Shown piece by piece: positions 45,916 to 55,878 of a stretch of 64,000 bases of DNA (positions are counted from its first letter, which is position 1; each line of letters starts with the position of its first letter). A model generated the notes under the pieces. That model searched no databases. It was given only the letters and a program-made list of their open reading frames with translations, and had not been told where the DNA came from. This DNA comes from JAGQPD01 sp020426865 (lineage in GTDB: Bacteria; Planctomycetota; Planctomycetia; Pirellulales; Pirellulaceae). The stretch spans positions 186,001 to 250,000 of the forward strand of contig JAWKTN010000001.1 of assembly GCA_041399065.1 (NCBI GenBank), in the 5' to 3' direction. Made by a program: the position numbers and the translations under genes.

Positions 45916-47178
45916 CTATTTCTTTCCTGCGGCTTCAATGCCAGTAATCAACTTGTCACCAGCTTTCAGGTCACCTTTGACGAGTTCGCTGAATTTGTTG
46001 TCGCTAATTCCGATGTCGATTTCTACGGCCTTGAGTTTATCACCTTCGACGACCCAAACATGACGGGTCTTTTGCCGCAGTTTTGCCGCAGCCTTTTCCG
46101 CCGCCGATAACTCGATTGCCACATCGTCGTCGTCCGAATTGTCGTTGGCACGCCCCTCGAGAATCGGGTGATCCTGTTCGCGAACGTATTTCTTTTCGGG
46201 AAAGAACCGCATCGCGGTGTTGGGAATCTTTAAGGCCGATTCCCGGCGTTCTACGTCGAATGATAGATTGGCTGTCATTCCTGGTAGCAATTTACGCTCA
46301 GGATTCGGCGCGGCGACGACCACCGGATACGTCACGACGTTCTGTGTTGTCGTGGCACTTACACGAATCTGTTCGATCTGGCCATCAAACACCTCGCCTG
46401 GCCAGGCATCCACGGTAAACTGAACACGTTGATTATTCTGCTGGGCCTTCATGATGTAACCGATGTCAGCTTCGTCAACGGAGGCAAAGATGTGCATCTT
46501 TTTGTCCATATCCGGTGCCAGCACGAACAGTTCCGGCGTTTGAAACGAAGCGGCCAGCGTTTGCCCCGGATCGATCTTGCGATCGATGATGACACCATCG
46601 ATCGGCGCCACAATTTCCGTATAGTTGAGATTCGCCGTGGCGTTGTCCAAAGCCGCCTGTGCCTGCTCGACCGCCGCTTGCACCACCGCCAGCTCGGCCT
46701 CCAACGATTGGGCGTTGAACGTATATTGATCCAGTTCTGTCTGCGAAATGTAGTCCGGGTTTTCCTCCCACAACCGCTTCGCTCGCTGCTCATTTCTACG
46801 AGCCTGACTGAGCAGCGCTTTGACGCGGTTCACTTCGGCACGACGCGAGTTGAGCGCCGCCGTATCGGCGCGGACGGTGGCATCCACCAACCGCGGATCC
46901 ACTTTCGCCAATACTTCGCCCGCCTTCACCTCGTCGTTGAAATCAACGAAAATCTCCTTGATTGGCCCAGAAACGAACGATCCAATTTGAACCGACTGCA
47001 CCGGCTTGACCTCCCCCGTAGAATTGATGACGAACACGATCGTCCCCTCTTCTACCGCTTCGGTCTTCCATTTCGGCTTGTTTCGATTCTCCATGTACTG
47101 TCGTACCGGTTTGTAGGCCGCCGCCGCCACGCCACCCAATACGACAAACACGAGAATCGCATACGCAAGAAACTTCAT
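45916..47178 (-). CDS. MacA-like HlyD family efflux adaptor
   Basis: 420 residues. N-terminal membrane helix (LAYAILVFVVLGGVAAAAY), lipoyl halves (VSGPIKEIFVDFNDEVKAGEVLAKVDP and IVAPIDGVIIDRKIDPGQT), an alpha hairpin between, and beta-barrel and membrane-proximal domains. An acidic patch (NDNSDDDDVAIEL, about 348-360) is inserted in the last domain. First gene of the adaptor-permease unit, and works with the ATPase and TolC-like genes on the other strand. Confidence 0.92.
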   Translation of the reverse strand: MKFLAYAILVFVVLGGVAAAAYKPVRQYMENRNKPKWKTEAVEEGTIVFVINSTGEVKPVQSVQIGSFVSGPIKEIFVDFNDEVKAGEVLAKVDPRLVDATVRADTAALNSRRAEVNRVKALLSQARRNEQRAKRLWEENPDYISQTELDQYTFNAQSLEAELAVVQAAVEQAQAALDNATANLNYTEIVAPIDGVIIDRKIDPGQTLAASFQTPELFVLAPDMDKKMHIFASVDEADIGYIMKAQQNNQRVQFTVDAWPGEVFDGQIEQIRVSATTTQNVVTYPVVVAAPNPERKLLPGMTANLSFDVERRESALKIPNTAMRFFPEKKYVREQDHPILEGRANDNSDDDDVAIELSAAEKAAAKLRQKTRHVWVVEGDKLKAVEIDIGISDNKFSELVKGDLKAGDKLITGIEAAGKK

Positions 47179-47728
47179 CGAGCAATTCGTCTTATGTTTG
47201 CGAGACCGTCTTACTTTTCGCCTTCGACCGCAGCCATTCCGCCAGTCTCCGCCACTTCAATAAACCTTCTATCGTCATTGCTTCAACCGGCCCCGTCAAT
47301 CCGCACTCGCCTGCTCCCGCCGGCCTGCTGGGATAAATGTACCGCGATTTGGGCGAGGCGCCCCGATCATCGCGACATCAGAAACCGGGAATTCCTTCGC
47401 TGCTGGGCGACGAATCTTGGCATTTTTCGCGGTCCATTGGTCGAAACCTCCCGCCCCTTCCCCCGTGGCCGCGATGCGTGTTCCCGAAGTCCCCCATCCC
47501 GTTCACCCGTCCCGAATCGCACATTCCACTGTGCCAGTTCGTCACGCACGGAGGTCCTGGCCGCTGCTTAGGCGGCGGAGTGAACATGCCGTTGGGTATT
47601 TTCCAGACATGGTATGAGCTTTGCCTAATGCGTTCATGTACAATCTACCGCTGTGGTTCCTCGAAACACCAGTCCCGCCGTATGACGGTTGTGCCGTCCC
47701 ACATTCTTTGTTGAACAAGGAGTCCTCC
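47179..47728. other. Intergenic stretch between adaptor and oxidoreductase, nothing recognised
   Basis: 550 bp between two divergent genes. Several open frames exist on both strands, but none has a ribosome site together with protein-like composition. No repeat or RNA structure was recognised. It probably holds the promoters of both flanking genes. Confidence 0.5.
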
Positions 47729-49099
47729 ATGCATCCCCCAGCAACTCCCCACGCTCCTGCCAACGACGCTCGCCGCAGATTTCTGAAATCAAGCGGAGCT
47801 GCCGTCGCCGGATTGACGCTCTTGCGTCCCGGCATTGCACCTGTCCATGCGGCCGAAGACAACACAATCCGATTGGCGCTGATCGGCTGCGGCGGCCGGG
47901 GGGGTGGTGCGGTCGCCAATGCACTGAATACCAGCAGCCAGGGACCGATTGAATTGTACGCGATGGCCGATATCGACAAGGCGAAGCTCGATCGATCGCA
48001 CACTGCATTGAAAGAAGAACTGGGCGATAAGATCAACGTTGCCGATGACCGCAAGTTGATTGGCTTTGATGCCTACAAGGCCGCCGTGGATCTGTTGCGA
48101 CCGGGAGACGTGGCCATGTGCACAACTCGCGCGTATATTCGCGCGGTGCACGTCGAATATGCGGTGAGCAAGGGGATCAACGTATTCATGGAAAAACCCT
48201 TTGCTTGCGATCCCACGGGACTACGTCGGATGCTCAAAGCGGGCGAAGCTGCGGATGCGAAGGGAGTAAAGATAGCTGCCGGACTGCAGTGTCGCCATTC
48301 ACCGGCCCGCGCGGCGTTGATCGAAAAGATCCAAAGCGGAGAAATGGGCGAATTACAGTACGTGCGCGCTAACCGTATGCACTCGCGCGGTTGGATGGGG
48401 GACCAAGGAGAACGAGCTAACCGCGTGTTAGACCAACTGCAATTCGGCAAGTCCAATCTATTCTGGGTTGGTTCCGGACATATGGTGGATAACCTGATCC
48501 ACCAGATTGACGAATGCTGCTGGCTGATGAACGACTGGCCCGTTTCCTGCCACGGCATGGGAGGACGCGAAGTCGGCAGTGACGATCGAAGCCAAAACTT
48601 GGACATCTACCACATGGAGTATACATTCCCGGACGGTCGCAAGGCATTTTGCGGATTTCGCCGAGCTCTTCAAGGATTCCAAGAATTTGCCACGTTCGTG
48701 CATTGTACGAAGAAGTCGGGCCAGTTCTCGGGCAATATCCATGCAGCAACCGTGCATATGTTCAAAGATCATCGGATCGCGAAAGACAATATCGAGTGGT
48801 CCCCATCTCCGGACAAGAAAAGTCCTTGGGACCTGGAATGGGACGACTTTGTCTACAGCATCCGTAATGATCGACCGCACAACGAAGCGAAGCGTGCCGT
48901 CTATGCCGACTACGCGTCGCTGATGGGACGCGCCGCGGCACACATGAACCAAATCGTTACCTGGGACGACGTCACGCAATCCGAGTTTCGGTTCATCGAC
49001 GACCTCGATAACTTTGGCTACGACAGCCCGCCACCCGTATTGGCCGACAAGGAGGGATATTTCCCTGCTCCCGAAGCGGGAAAATGGGTAGAATTGTAG
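47729..49099 (+). CDS. Tat-exported Gfo/Idh/MocA family oxidoreductase
   Basis: 456 residues from the ATG at 47729, with AAGGAG upstream; the frame is open back to 47621. Twin-arginine-type signal ARRRFLKSSGAAVAGL, then a Rossmann domain with GCGGRGGG (about 53-60) and a MEKPF motif near residue 155. The C-terminal domain includes HMVDNLIHQIDECCWLMNDWP. Typical of the planctomycete exported dehydrogenase group, acting on sugars or sugar derivatives outside the cytoplasm. Stand-alone gene. Confidence 0.92.
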   Translation: MHPPATPHAPANDARRRFLKSSGAAVAGLTLLRPGIAPVHAAEDNTIRLALIGCGGRGGGAVANALNTSSQGPIELYAMADIDKAKLDRSHTALKEELGDKINVADDRKLIGFDAYKAAVDLLRPGDVAMCTTRAYIRAVHVEYAVSKGINVFMEKPFACDPTGLRRMLKAGEAADAKGVKIAAGLQCRHSPARAALIEKIQSGEMGELQYVRANRMHSRGWMGDQGERANRVLDQLQFGKSNLFWVGSGHMVDNLIHQIDECCWLMNDWPVSCHGMGGREVGSDDRSQNLDIYHMEYTFPDGRKAFCGFRRALQGFQEFATFVHCTKKSGQFSGNIHAATVHMFKDHRIAKDNIEWSPSPDKKSPWDLEWDDFVYSIRNDRPHNEAKRAVYADYASLMGRAAAHMNQIVTWDDVTQSEFRFIDDLDNFGYDSPPPVLADKEGYFPAPEAGKWVEL

Positions 49100-49211
49100 T
49101 TGCCCCAACGTAGCTTGACTCTCCGAGTCGAGCTTGTTCGCCACCGCCGTATTTGTTTACGTACGGACGGCAGCACATCGTAGAAGAGTACATCGTAGAG
49201 GTACGAATCCT

Positions 49212-50204
49212 ATGAGCGCGCACCTTGCCAAACCGCTGCGTTGCGTCATTTTCATGGCAAACCTGCTGACGAGCGTGGTCGGCATGTTCAACGTTGCGTT
49301 GGCCGCCGAGCTAATCTGGAGTGACGACAGCGGTATTCATCGACTCGGGATCGAACCGACGCACGACCAACTGGTACAGATAACTTACGACAATTCCCAC
49401 GTCGGACTTGCCATCGATGTGGCCACCCGTACGATGTACTGGTCCGACGTGTTGCCGCTGGGGGCGCCCGGACCCGCTGGGTTCATCTTTGGCGACAGAT
49501 TATCTGGCGGCAGTCGCACGACGCTGGTCAGCAATCTGAACGCGCCCGGGGCCGTGGCATACGATAGCCCCAATAAGTCGATCTATTGGACGGACACCAC
49601 AGCCACGTTGTGGCAGCCAGATTCGATCTACGTTTGGGCGGGCGAGGGCGCGAGCGGTAAAAGGATTCTTAGTGACATCACCATCTCACAGATCGGCGGC
49701 ATCGCTATCGATGAGGTCCATCAACAAATCTACTTTACCTACGTCAATCCGCTGATCGACAGCCTGTTTCCCGGTGCGGTCGCGCGCGCTGACTTGGACG
49801 GCTCGAATGTGCAGACAATTGTCAGTGGATTGAGCCAACCGCAGGGCATCGCAATTGATCCGGTCGGCGGCGAGGTGTTTTGGGCCGATACCCGCGGTGC
49901 TCCCGACGCGGGATTAGGGCTCATTCAAGCTGCTGCGTTGGATGGCTCCGGCCGACGCACGGTCGTCGGTGGCTTGGACTATCCCGTTGGAGTTGCCTTG
50001 GACATCCTGTCAAAAGACGTTTACTGGACGGACATGGGAACCGGCAAATTGCAGCGGACAAGCATGTCCGGCGCATTGCCGTTTCTCGAAGACGTCCGCA
50101 CAAATCTGCCCAACCCGCGCTCGTTGGTCAACGTACCGGAACCGACCGTGGCGATTAGCATGGTCCTTGCAGCATGCTACGTACTCGCGCAGCGACGGAA
50201 GTAA
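49212..50204 (+). CDS. YWTD-repeat PEP-CTERM protein
   Basis: 330 residues. The ATG at 49212 begins a signal peptide ending ALAAEL. Five YWTD-like motifs (MYWSD, IYWTD, IYFTY, VFWAD, VYWTD), each about 45-60 residues apart with ADLDGSN or AALDGSG phrases, indicate a six-bladed low-density-lipoprotein-receptor class B-like propeller. The end reads VPEPTVAISM, a hydrophobic helix, then QRRK, the PEP-CTERM sorting tail. Extracellular binding role likely; ligand unknown. Confidence 0.85.
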   Translation: MSAHLAKPLRCVIFMANLLTSVVGMFNVALAAELIWSDDSGIHRLGIEPTHDQLVQITYDNSHVGLAIDVATRTMYWSDVLPLGAPGPAGFIFGDRLSGGSRTTLVSNLNAPGAVAYDSPNKSIYWTDTTATLWQPDSIYVWAGEGASGKRILSDITISQIGGIAIDEVHQQIYFTYVNPLIDSLFPGAVARADLDGSNVQTIVSGLSQPQGIAIDPVGGEVFWADTRGAPDAGLGLIQAAALDGSGRRTVVGGLDYPVGVALDILSKDVYWTDMGTGKLQRTSMSGALPFLEDVRTNLPNPRSLVNVPEPTVAISMVLAACYVLAQRRK

Positions 50205-50283
50205 CGTCCTTTCCCAACCTCCAGTGAATATGCTACAACATCCGCCAAGGGTTTTTGGGCGGAATCACGTTGGGAGGGATCAC

Positions 50284-51027
50284 ATGAAAGAGATGGTCGC
50301 CGAGTTCCTGGGGACGGCACTGTTGGTGTTGATGGGCAACGGCGTCGTCGCCAATGTACTGTTGAAACAGACTAAGGGACACGACGCAGGACTCATCGTG
50401 ATTACCACAGGATGGGGATTGTCCGTTTTTACGGCAGTCGTTTGTTTCGGCGAGATAAGCGGCGCTCATCTCAATCCCGCCGTAACCGTTGGACTGGCAG
50501 CGGCTGGCGAATTCGCTGGGGAATTGGTCGTGGGCTATATCATGACGCAATTAGCCGGGGCAATATTCGGCGCTGCTGTCGCGTACGCTTTTTATTCTCA
50601 GCACTACGCCGTAACGGACGACGCCGCTACCAAGCTGGGCACATTCTGCACGGCACCAAGCATTCGTGGTTGGGCATCCAACTTGTTTAGCGAAGCGATC
50701 GGCACATTCGTCCTGGTCTTCTCCGTCCTGCGGTTCAGCGATCCAACGCTTTCGATGTCCGAGGGTACAACCACACCCATTGGCCTCGGGTCGGTCGGTG
50801 CCATTCGTGTCGGATTGATCGTCTTCGCGATCGGGTTGTGCCTGGGGGGAACAACCGGCTATGCCATCAACCCAGCCCGCGACCTCGGTCCTCGCATCGC
50901 TCATGCCATTTTGCCGATTCCCAACAAAGGCGGGAGTGACTGGAGCTATGCGCCGATTCCGGTCCTCGGTCCGATCCTTGGTGGTTTATTTGCAGCAGCC
51001 GTCAATTCGATCTTGAAAATCATCTAA
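50284..51027 (+). CDS. glpF: MIP family aquaglyceroporin
   Basis: 247 residues from the ATG at 50284, with GGGAGG upstream. Two NPA boxes (GAHLNPAVTVG, residues 61-71, and GYAINPARDLGPR in the second half). The Asp after NPAR is characteristic of glycerol facilitators as opposed to water-only aquaporins. Six hydrophobic segments and two half helices. No glycerol kinase gene is nearby. Gene symbol by family resemblance only. Confidence 0.9.
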   Translation: MKEMVAEFLGTALLVLMGNGVVANVLLKQTKGHDAGLIVITTGWGLSVFTAVVCFGEISGAHLNPAVTVGLAAAGEFAGELVVGYIMTQLAGAIFGAAVAYAFYSQHYAVTDDAATKLGTFCTAPSIRGWASNLFSEAIGTFVLVFSVLRFSDPTLSMSEGTTTPIGLGSVGAIRVGLIVFAIGLCLGGTTGYAINPARDLGPRIAHAILPIPNKGGSDWSYAPIPVLGPILGGLFAAAVNSILKII

Positions 51028-51086
51028 CGATCGCACAAAACCATCATCCCAAAACCACTATCCTGCGAATCGTCATACCGCTTTCA

Positions 51087-52652
51087 TCAACTGCGGGCCT
51101 GACCATCAACGAATCTTGTCGCACCGAGCGGATTGTCGTCGAGCAGCAACTCGGGCAATCGCGAGGGCCTGACGTTATCGTAGCATTGGAGCATGGCAAA
51201 TCGTCGCAATGAAGCTGGAATGCCGACTGCGGTAAACCCCGGGTGCCCCGTACTGGGGAATGGCCCGCCATGGTTCATGGCCGGGGAGACAGCAACGCCA
51301 GTGGGCATCTTATCATTGAGCAGCCGCCCAACGTGTTGCCGCAGATGCGGCTCGATTGCTGCATAATCCGCATCGTCTTCGCCTTGCGTATGAGAGTAAA
51401 TACAGCCGGTGAGATTCCCTTCCAGCTGGTCAAGAATCCGTTTGACTTCAGCGATGTCGCCAGCAACGACGCACAGCGACGCATTCCCAAACGCTTCTGT
51501 CTGCAGCAGATGCGGTCGTTGCAAGAACTCATCCCCGTTGATTCGCATCCATGTATTCTGATACGATGCGCCGGTTCCGCCGCCTCCCTCGCCACCTGCC
51601 ACAACCGCGGCACCAGCGGTTTTGAGTACCTCAATTGCCTCGGCGAGTGATCGAGCTCCGCCACGCGACAACAATGTACCGACAGGTGCCGCGGCAAACT
51701 TTTCGCCCACCGCTGCGACAAAGTCCTCCGTGGCCTGACCGGCAACCAGCACAATCAATCCGGGATTCGTGCAAAACTGGCCGGTTCCCATCAGGCAACT
51801 GGAGGCAAATTCATCCGCCAGCGCCGCGCCGCGTTCCCGGAGTGCACCCGGCAGGATCACCACCGGGTTTACCGACGACAGCTCCAAGTAGATCGGCTTG
51901 CCGGCCGCGTCGGCCGCCGCCTTCAGCTTCAGCCCGGCGCTGCGGCTGCCCGTGTATCCCGTGGCGCCAATGCGACGATCCGCGACCAGGCGTTCGCCGT
52001 CGGCATGATCGAGTCGATACAGCAACTGAATGGTTCCGGCTGGCATATTCGTCGCGCACGCTGCATCGTGAGCTGCTTCGGCCAGCAAGCGAGTCGTCCC
52101 CGGATGCAGGGAATTCGATTTGGCGATTACCGGGCATCCCGCCGCAACTGCCGCCGCAAAATCACCCCCGGAGACTCCATTGAATGCCAACGGAAAATTG
52201 TTCGGGCCAAACACTACGACCGGCCCGATCGCGGCCAGGCACGACCGAATGTTCGCCTTCGTATCGATCGTCGGCAGAGCCCACGAGCCATTGCGGCAGG
52301 CCGCTGCCGCCTGACGCAGCTGATTTGTTGTCCGAGGCAGCTCCACGTCGGCCAACCGTGGCGAAACAGGCAACGCCGTTTCTTCGGCCGCCAAGGCACA
52401 AATCGAATCCTTTCGCTGTTCGATCAGTTCCGCGTACTTTTCCAGGAATTGTGCAATCTGGTCGCGTGGCATCGTGCGAAGGTGGTCAAATGCCTCCCGA
52501 GCCGCATGGAGCGCCTTATCGCAATCCGACCACGAGCTGACCGGGTACGAATCCGCCAACGCCTCCCCTGTCCGCGGATTTTCTGCCGTAAACGTCCCCG
52601 ATGAATCGGCCGCCACCCATTGGCCACCTAGTAGCACCTTCTGTACTGCCAT
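51087..52652 (-). CDS. Alpha-ketoglutarate semialdehyde dehydrogenase (aldehyde dehydrogenase family)
   Basis: 521 residues from the ATG at 52652, with AAAGGA upstream. NAD(P)-binding and catalytic motifs: PVVVFGPNNFPLAFN (about 144-158), the general base Glu257 in LELSSVNP and the nucleophile Cys294 in GQFCTNPG. The N-terminus and the FGPNNFPL motif match the KGSADH branch that ends hydroxyproline or pentose degradation in 2-oxoglutarate. Divergent from the hydroxyproline epimerase gene by 272 bp, which supports the hydroxyproline route. Confidence 0.9.
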   Translation of the reverse strand: MAVQKVLLGGQWVAADSSGTFTAENPRTGEALADSYPVSSWSDCDKALHAAREAFDHLRTMPRDQIAQFLEKYAELIEQRKDSICALAAEETALPVSPRLADVELPRTTNQLRQAAAACRNGSWALPTIDTKANIRSCLAAIGPVVVFGPNNFPLAFNGVSGGDFAAAVAAGCPVIAKSNSLHPGTTRLLAEAAHDAACATNMPAGTIQLLYRLDHADGERLVADRRIGATGYTGSRSAGLKLKAAADAAGKPIYLELSSVNPVVILPGALRERGAALADEFASSCLMGTGQFCTNPGLIVLVAGQATEDFVAAVGEKFAAAPVGTLLSRGGARSLAEAIEVLKTAGAAVVAGGEGGGGTGASYQNTWMRINGDEFLQRPHLLQTEAFGNASLCVVAGDIAEVKRILDQLEGNLTGCIYSHTQGEDDADYAAIEPHLRQHVGRLLNDKMPTGVAVSPAMNHGGPFPSTGHPGFTAVGIPASLRRFAMLQCYDNVRPSRLPELLLDDNPLGATRFVDGQARS

Positions 52653-52924
52653 CTCATTTTCCTTTGGTCTCAAGCCGCAACGAACATTCCGGTCTGCCCA
52701 TCGATTGACATTTTGCCCACGACGCAATAGCCTCATATCCCGCCGTTCTGTGACCAGTATGATGGAATCAGGTTCAATGCGAAAGGTGCGGTTAGGAATC
52801 CCTGATCCGCTCGGTCACGCGGAGCCGGGTGTGCGAGTGGTTTGCAGCGATTACCATTTTTTTGACTTTCACAATCGACAGCGTACGGCGATCCCGCTTC
52901 CTCGTAAGAGAGCTTGGACGAATT

Positions 52925-53872
52925 ATGACACTCCCTGACTTTCTTGACGTCGTCGATTCCCACACCGAAGGCGAACCAACTCGAGTCGTCGTGTCCGGCG
53001 GACCGCCGCTTGGAGACGGACCGCTGTCGGAACGCGTGAAGACCTTTCGCGAGAACTTCGACGCATATCGATCCGCGATGATCCTCGAACCTCGAGGATC
53101 CGACGTATTGGTCGGCGCGCTATTGGTCGACCCGGTAGAAACTAACTGTGCGGCTGGCGTCATCTTTTTCAACAACACTGGCTATCTTGGAATGTGCGGA
53201 CATGGCACAATCGGAGTCGTGGCTACGTTGGCTCACCTGGGCCGCATTGAACCCGGCACATTCCGACTGGAAACCCCCGTTGGCACGGTAACATGCACAT
53301 GGCACGGCAATGGCCGCGCCTCGATCGAAAACGTACCCAGCTACCGCTACCGTCGCGATGTCACCGTCGAGGTCCCCGACTACGGTACCGTCCGCGGCGA
53401 CATCGCTTGGGGTGGCAATTGGTTCTTCCTCGTCAAAGACTCGCCTGAACGACTGACTGCCGACAACGTGCAACGGTTGACCGATATCACGTTGCGAATC
53501 CGCGCCGCCCTGGAAGCCAGCAAGATCACCGGAAAGTATGGCGGACTTATCGATCACATCGAATTGTCTGGTCCGCCCGTTTCACCGGACGCCGACAGCC
53601 GCAATTTCGTCCTCTGTCCTGGCGGAGCCTACGACCGGTCTCCCTGCGGAACTGGGACCAGCGCCAAACTGGCGTGCCTGATGGCCGATGGCGCGATCCA
53701 AGCTGGACAGGTATGGCGACAGGAAAGTATCATCGGCAGTATCTTCGAAGGCGTTGCCCGTTGGAACCACAACCTCGTGATTCCTACCATTGTTGGTCGT
53801 GCATTCATTGTGGCAGAGAGCCGATTGGTGTTCGATCCGCGCGATCCATTTCGCGAAGGAATTCGCACATGA
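52925..53872 (+). CDS. 4-hydroxyproline 2-epimerase (proline racemase family)
   Basis: 315 residues from the ATG at 52925. Both catalytic cysteines are present: Cys91 in MCGHGTIG and Cys241 in SPCGTGTSAK, as in two-base epimerases; the related dehydratases have Thr at the second site. It would convert trans-4-hydroxy-L-proline to cis-4-hydroxy-D-proline. The stop overlaps the next start (ATGA), so it is translated together with the FAD enzyme. Confidence 0.93.
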   Translation: MTLPDFLDVVDSHTEGEPTRVVVSGGPPLGDGPLSERVKTFRENFDAYRSAMILEPRGSDVLVGALLVDPVETNCAAGVIFFNNTGYLGMCGHGTIGVVATLAHLGRIEPGTFRLETPVGTVTCTWHGNGRASIENVPSYRYRRDVTVEVPDYGTVRGDIAWGGNWFFLVKDSPERLTADNVQRLTDITLRIRAALEASKITGKYGGLIDHIELSGPPVSPDADSRNFVLCPGGAYDRSPCGTGTSAKLACLMADGAIQAGQVWRQESIIGSIFEGVARWNHNLVIPTIVGRAFIVAESRLVFDPRDPFREGIRT

Positions 53873-55140
53873 ACAGCCCAAGCCGTTCATCGGAACCTGG
53901 AAGGACAGTCATTATCGGCGGTGGCGTGATCGGCGCGATGACGGCGTGGTACTTGATCGAGCGTGGCGAGAAAGTAACAATCATTGACAAGCAGCGGTTC
54001 GGTTCCGGCTGCTCGCACGGGAATTGCGGCTACGTCTGCCCGAGCCACATTCTGCCATTGGCCACGCCCGGTGCCGTCACTTCAACGTTGCGCACAATCC
54101 TGCGTCGCAACTCGCCGCTGGCGATTCGCCCCCGCATGTCTCGCGAATTCTGGACGTGGATGTGGCACTTCACTCGGCGCTGCAACCACCGATCGATGAT
54201 GGAAGCAGCGCGAGCAATCCACCCTCTGCTGCAACTGTCCATGCGACTGTATCACGACCTGATCGACACGCAACACATCAACTGCGAATGGCAGGAACGT
54301 GGCCTATTGTTTGTTTTCCATTCTGCCAAGGAGTTTGAACACTACGCTGGAACCGAACAGATGTTACGCAACGAATTTGGTGTGGGGGCCAAGCCGTACG
54401 ATGGCAATCAACTGGTTCAACTGGAACCAGCATTGAAATCGGGCTTGGGGGGCGCGTGGCACTACGAAGAGGACTGCCACCTGCGACCCGACGCTCTTAT
54501 GTCCCACATGAGAGATCAGCTTGCATGTCGCGGTGTACAGATTATCGAAGGAACCGAGCTCCGGAACTTTGTCTGCCACCAGCGAAGAGGAGTAGCGATT
54601 CGAACCAACTCTGGAGAATTGCAAGCCGACCGATTCGTGGTTGCCACCGGTGCCTGGACACCACTTCTGAATGAACAACTTGGTTGCCGCGTTCCCATCG
54701 AACCGGGCAAAGGCTATTCCCTGACAATGCCGACTCCGGAACGAGCACCCAAGATCCCCATGATCTTCGAGGAACATCGCGTCGCCATCACGCCCATGCT
54801 CAGCGGATATCGCATTGGCTCCACGATGGAATTCGCCGGCTATGACGATTCGATAGATCCTCGCCGTCTGCGCCTGTTGAAATCGAGTGCGGAACTTTAT
54901 CTACACCAACCTTATTGCGATCCCATCGAAGAGGAATGGTTCGGTTGGCGTCCGATGACATGGGACAGCGTGCCGATCATCGACCGTGCCCCCCGAATGG
55001 AGAACGTCTATGTGGCGACGGGACATAGCATGCTGGGTTTGAGCATGGCCACCGGCACCGGGGCACTGGTCGCCGAAATGATCTATGGCCAACCCAGTTC
55101 GATCGATGTTCGTCCCTATTCTCTTGCCAGGTTTCGATAG
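53869..55140 (+). CDS. FAD-dependent D-amino acid (D-hydroxyproline) dehydrogenase
   Basis: 423 residues. The FAD-binding Rossmann motif is VIIGGGVIGAMTAWYL (about 14-29). GSGCSHGNCGYVCPSHI near residue 46 and C-terminal phrases such as GWRPMTWDSVPIIDRAP and ATGHSMLGLSMATGTGALVAEM are typical of DadA/D-amino acid dehydrogenases. Overlapping start with the epimerase indicates its substrate: cis-4-hydroxy-D-proline, oxidised to pyrroline-4-hydroxy-2-carboxylate. The next enzyme, a deaminase of the DapA fold, is not in the window. Confidence 0.9.
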   Translation: MNSPSRSSEPGRTVIIGGGVIGAMTAWYLIERGEKVTIIDKQRFGSGCSHGNCGYVCPSHILPLATPGAVTSTLRTILRRNSPLAIRPRMSREFWTWMWHFTRRCNHRSMMEAARAIHPLLQLSMRLYHDLIDTQHINCEWQERGLLFVFHSAKEFEHYAGTEQMLRNEFGVGAKPYDGNQLVQLEPALKSGLGGAWHYEEDCHLRPDALMSHMRDQLACRGVQIIEGTELRNFVCHQRRGVAIRTNSGELQADRFVVATGAWTPLLNEQLGCRVPIEPGKGYSLTMPTPERAPKIPMIFEEHRVAITPMLSGYRIGSTMEFAGYDDSIDPRRLRLLKSSAELYLHQPYCDPIEEEWFGWRPMTWDSVPIIDRAPRMENVYVATGHSMLGLSMATGTGALVAEMIYGQPSSIDVRPYSLARFR

Positions 55141-55182
55141 TCAGTAGTGTTCAAGAGGCCAACTATTCTTGACGAGTCGTTT

Positions 55183-55722
55183 CTACGATTTTCCGGATTC
55201 AGCAAGCACCTGCAGGACGCCTCGCATGAATTGAGGCAGATCATCGGGACGTCGACTGCTAACAAAATGCTGATCGACGACTACGGCTTGATCTTCCCAG
55301 AGCGCGCCGGCGTTGATGAGATCGTCTTTGATGCCAAGTGATCCGGTCACTCGGACGCCGCGGTAGATGCCTGCCGATATGGGAATCCAACCGCCGTGAC
55401 AAATGGCAGCCACAAGTTTGCCGGAATCATGGAAGTCCCGTACGACCTTCAACACTCGCGGGTCACGACGTAGCTTATCGGGCATGAAGCCGCCGGGCAC
55501 CACCACTCCGTGAAACTCGTCGGCACTCACCTCATCAATGGCGGCGTCCGAAACGCACGGATATCCGTTCTTGCCCATATAGGCAACATGCGCATCGGGA
55601 CCCGCAACGATCACATCCGCACCAGCTTCCTGCAGACGCAACTTGGGGTACCAAAGCTCTAAATCTTCATAGACATCACCCACGAACACCAGGATAGATT
55701 GACCGTCAAGTGGCAATGCCAT
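55183..55722 (-). CDS. DJ-1/PfpI family protein
   Basis: 179 residues. The ATG at 55722 has AAAAGGAAA upstream; the frame is open to 55812. The nucleophile elbow AAICHGGW near residue 106 carries the reactive Cys followed by His, and the conserved Glu is in GDVYEDLELWYP. These are the PfpI/YhbO protease- or deglycase-like features. It ends 42 bp from the FAD dehydrogenase gene, converging with it. Role probably protein or metabolite stress repair. Confidence 0.9.
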   Translation of the reverse strand: MALPLDGQSILVFVGDVYEDLELWYPKLRLQEAGADVIVAGPDAHVAYMGKNGYPCVSDAAIDEVSADEFHGVVVPGGFMPDKLRRDPRVLKVVRDFHDSGKLVAAICHGGWIPISAGIYRGVRVTGSLGIKDDLINAGALWEDQAVVVDQHFVSSRRPDDLPQFMRGVLQVLAESGKS

Positions 55723-55878
55723 GCGATTTTCCTTTTTGTCGTTTACTGTCTTCATTGTCAGGCAACGCCATTGTATAACATGTTTCCACGGGGGCCCCAA
55801 GGACAGCCGCAAGATGAGATGAGTACGATTGGTAGGAACAAGAGATTAGGATAGGGACTCTGGAAGCGAGGTAACGAC

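Noticed and set aside
46429..47571. Plus-strand frame of 380 codons
   Set aside because: Mostly antisense to the MacA-like gene; Arg/His-rich composition typical of a shadow.
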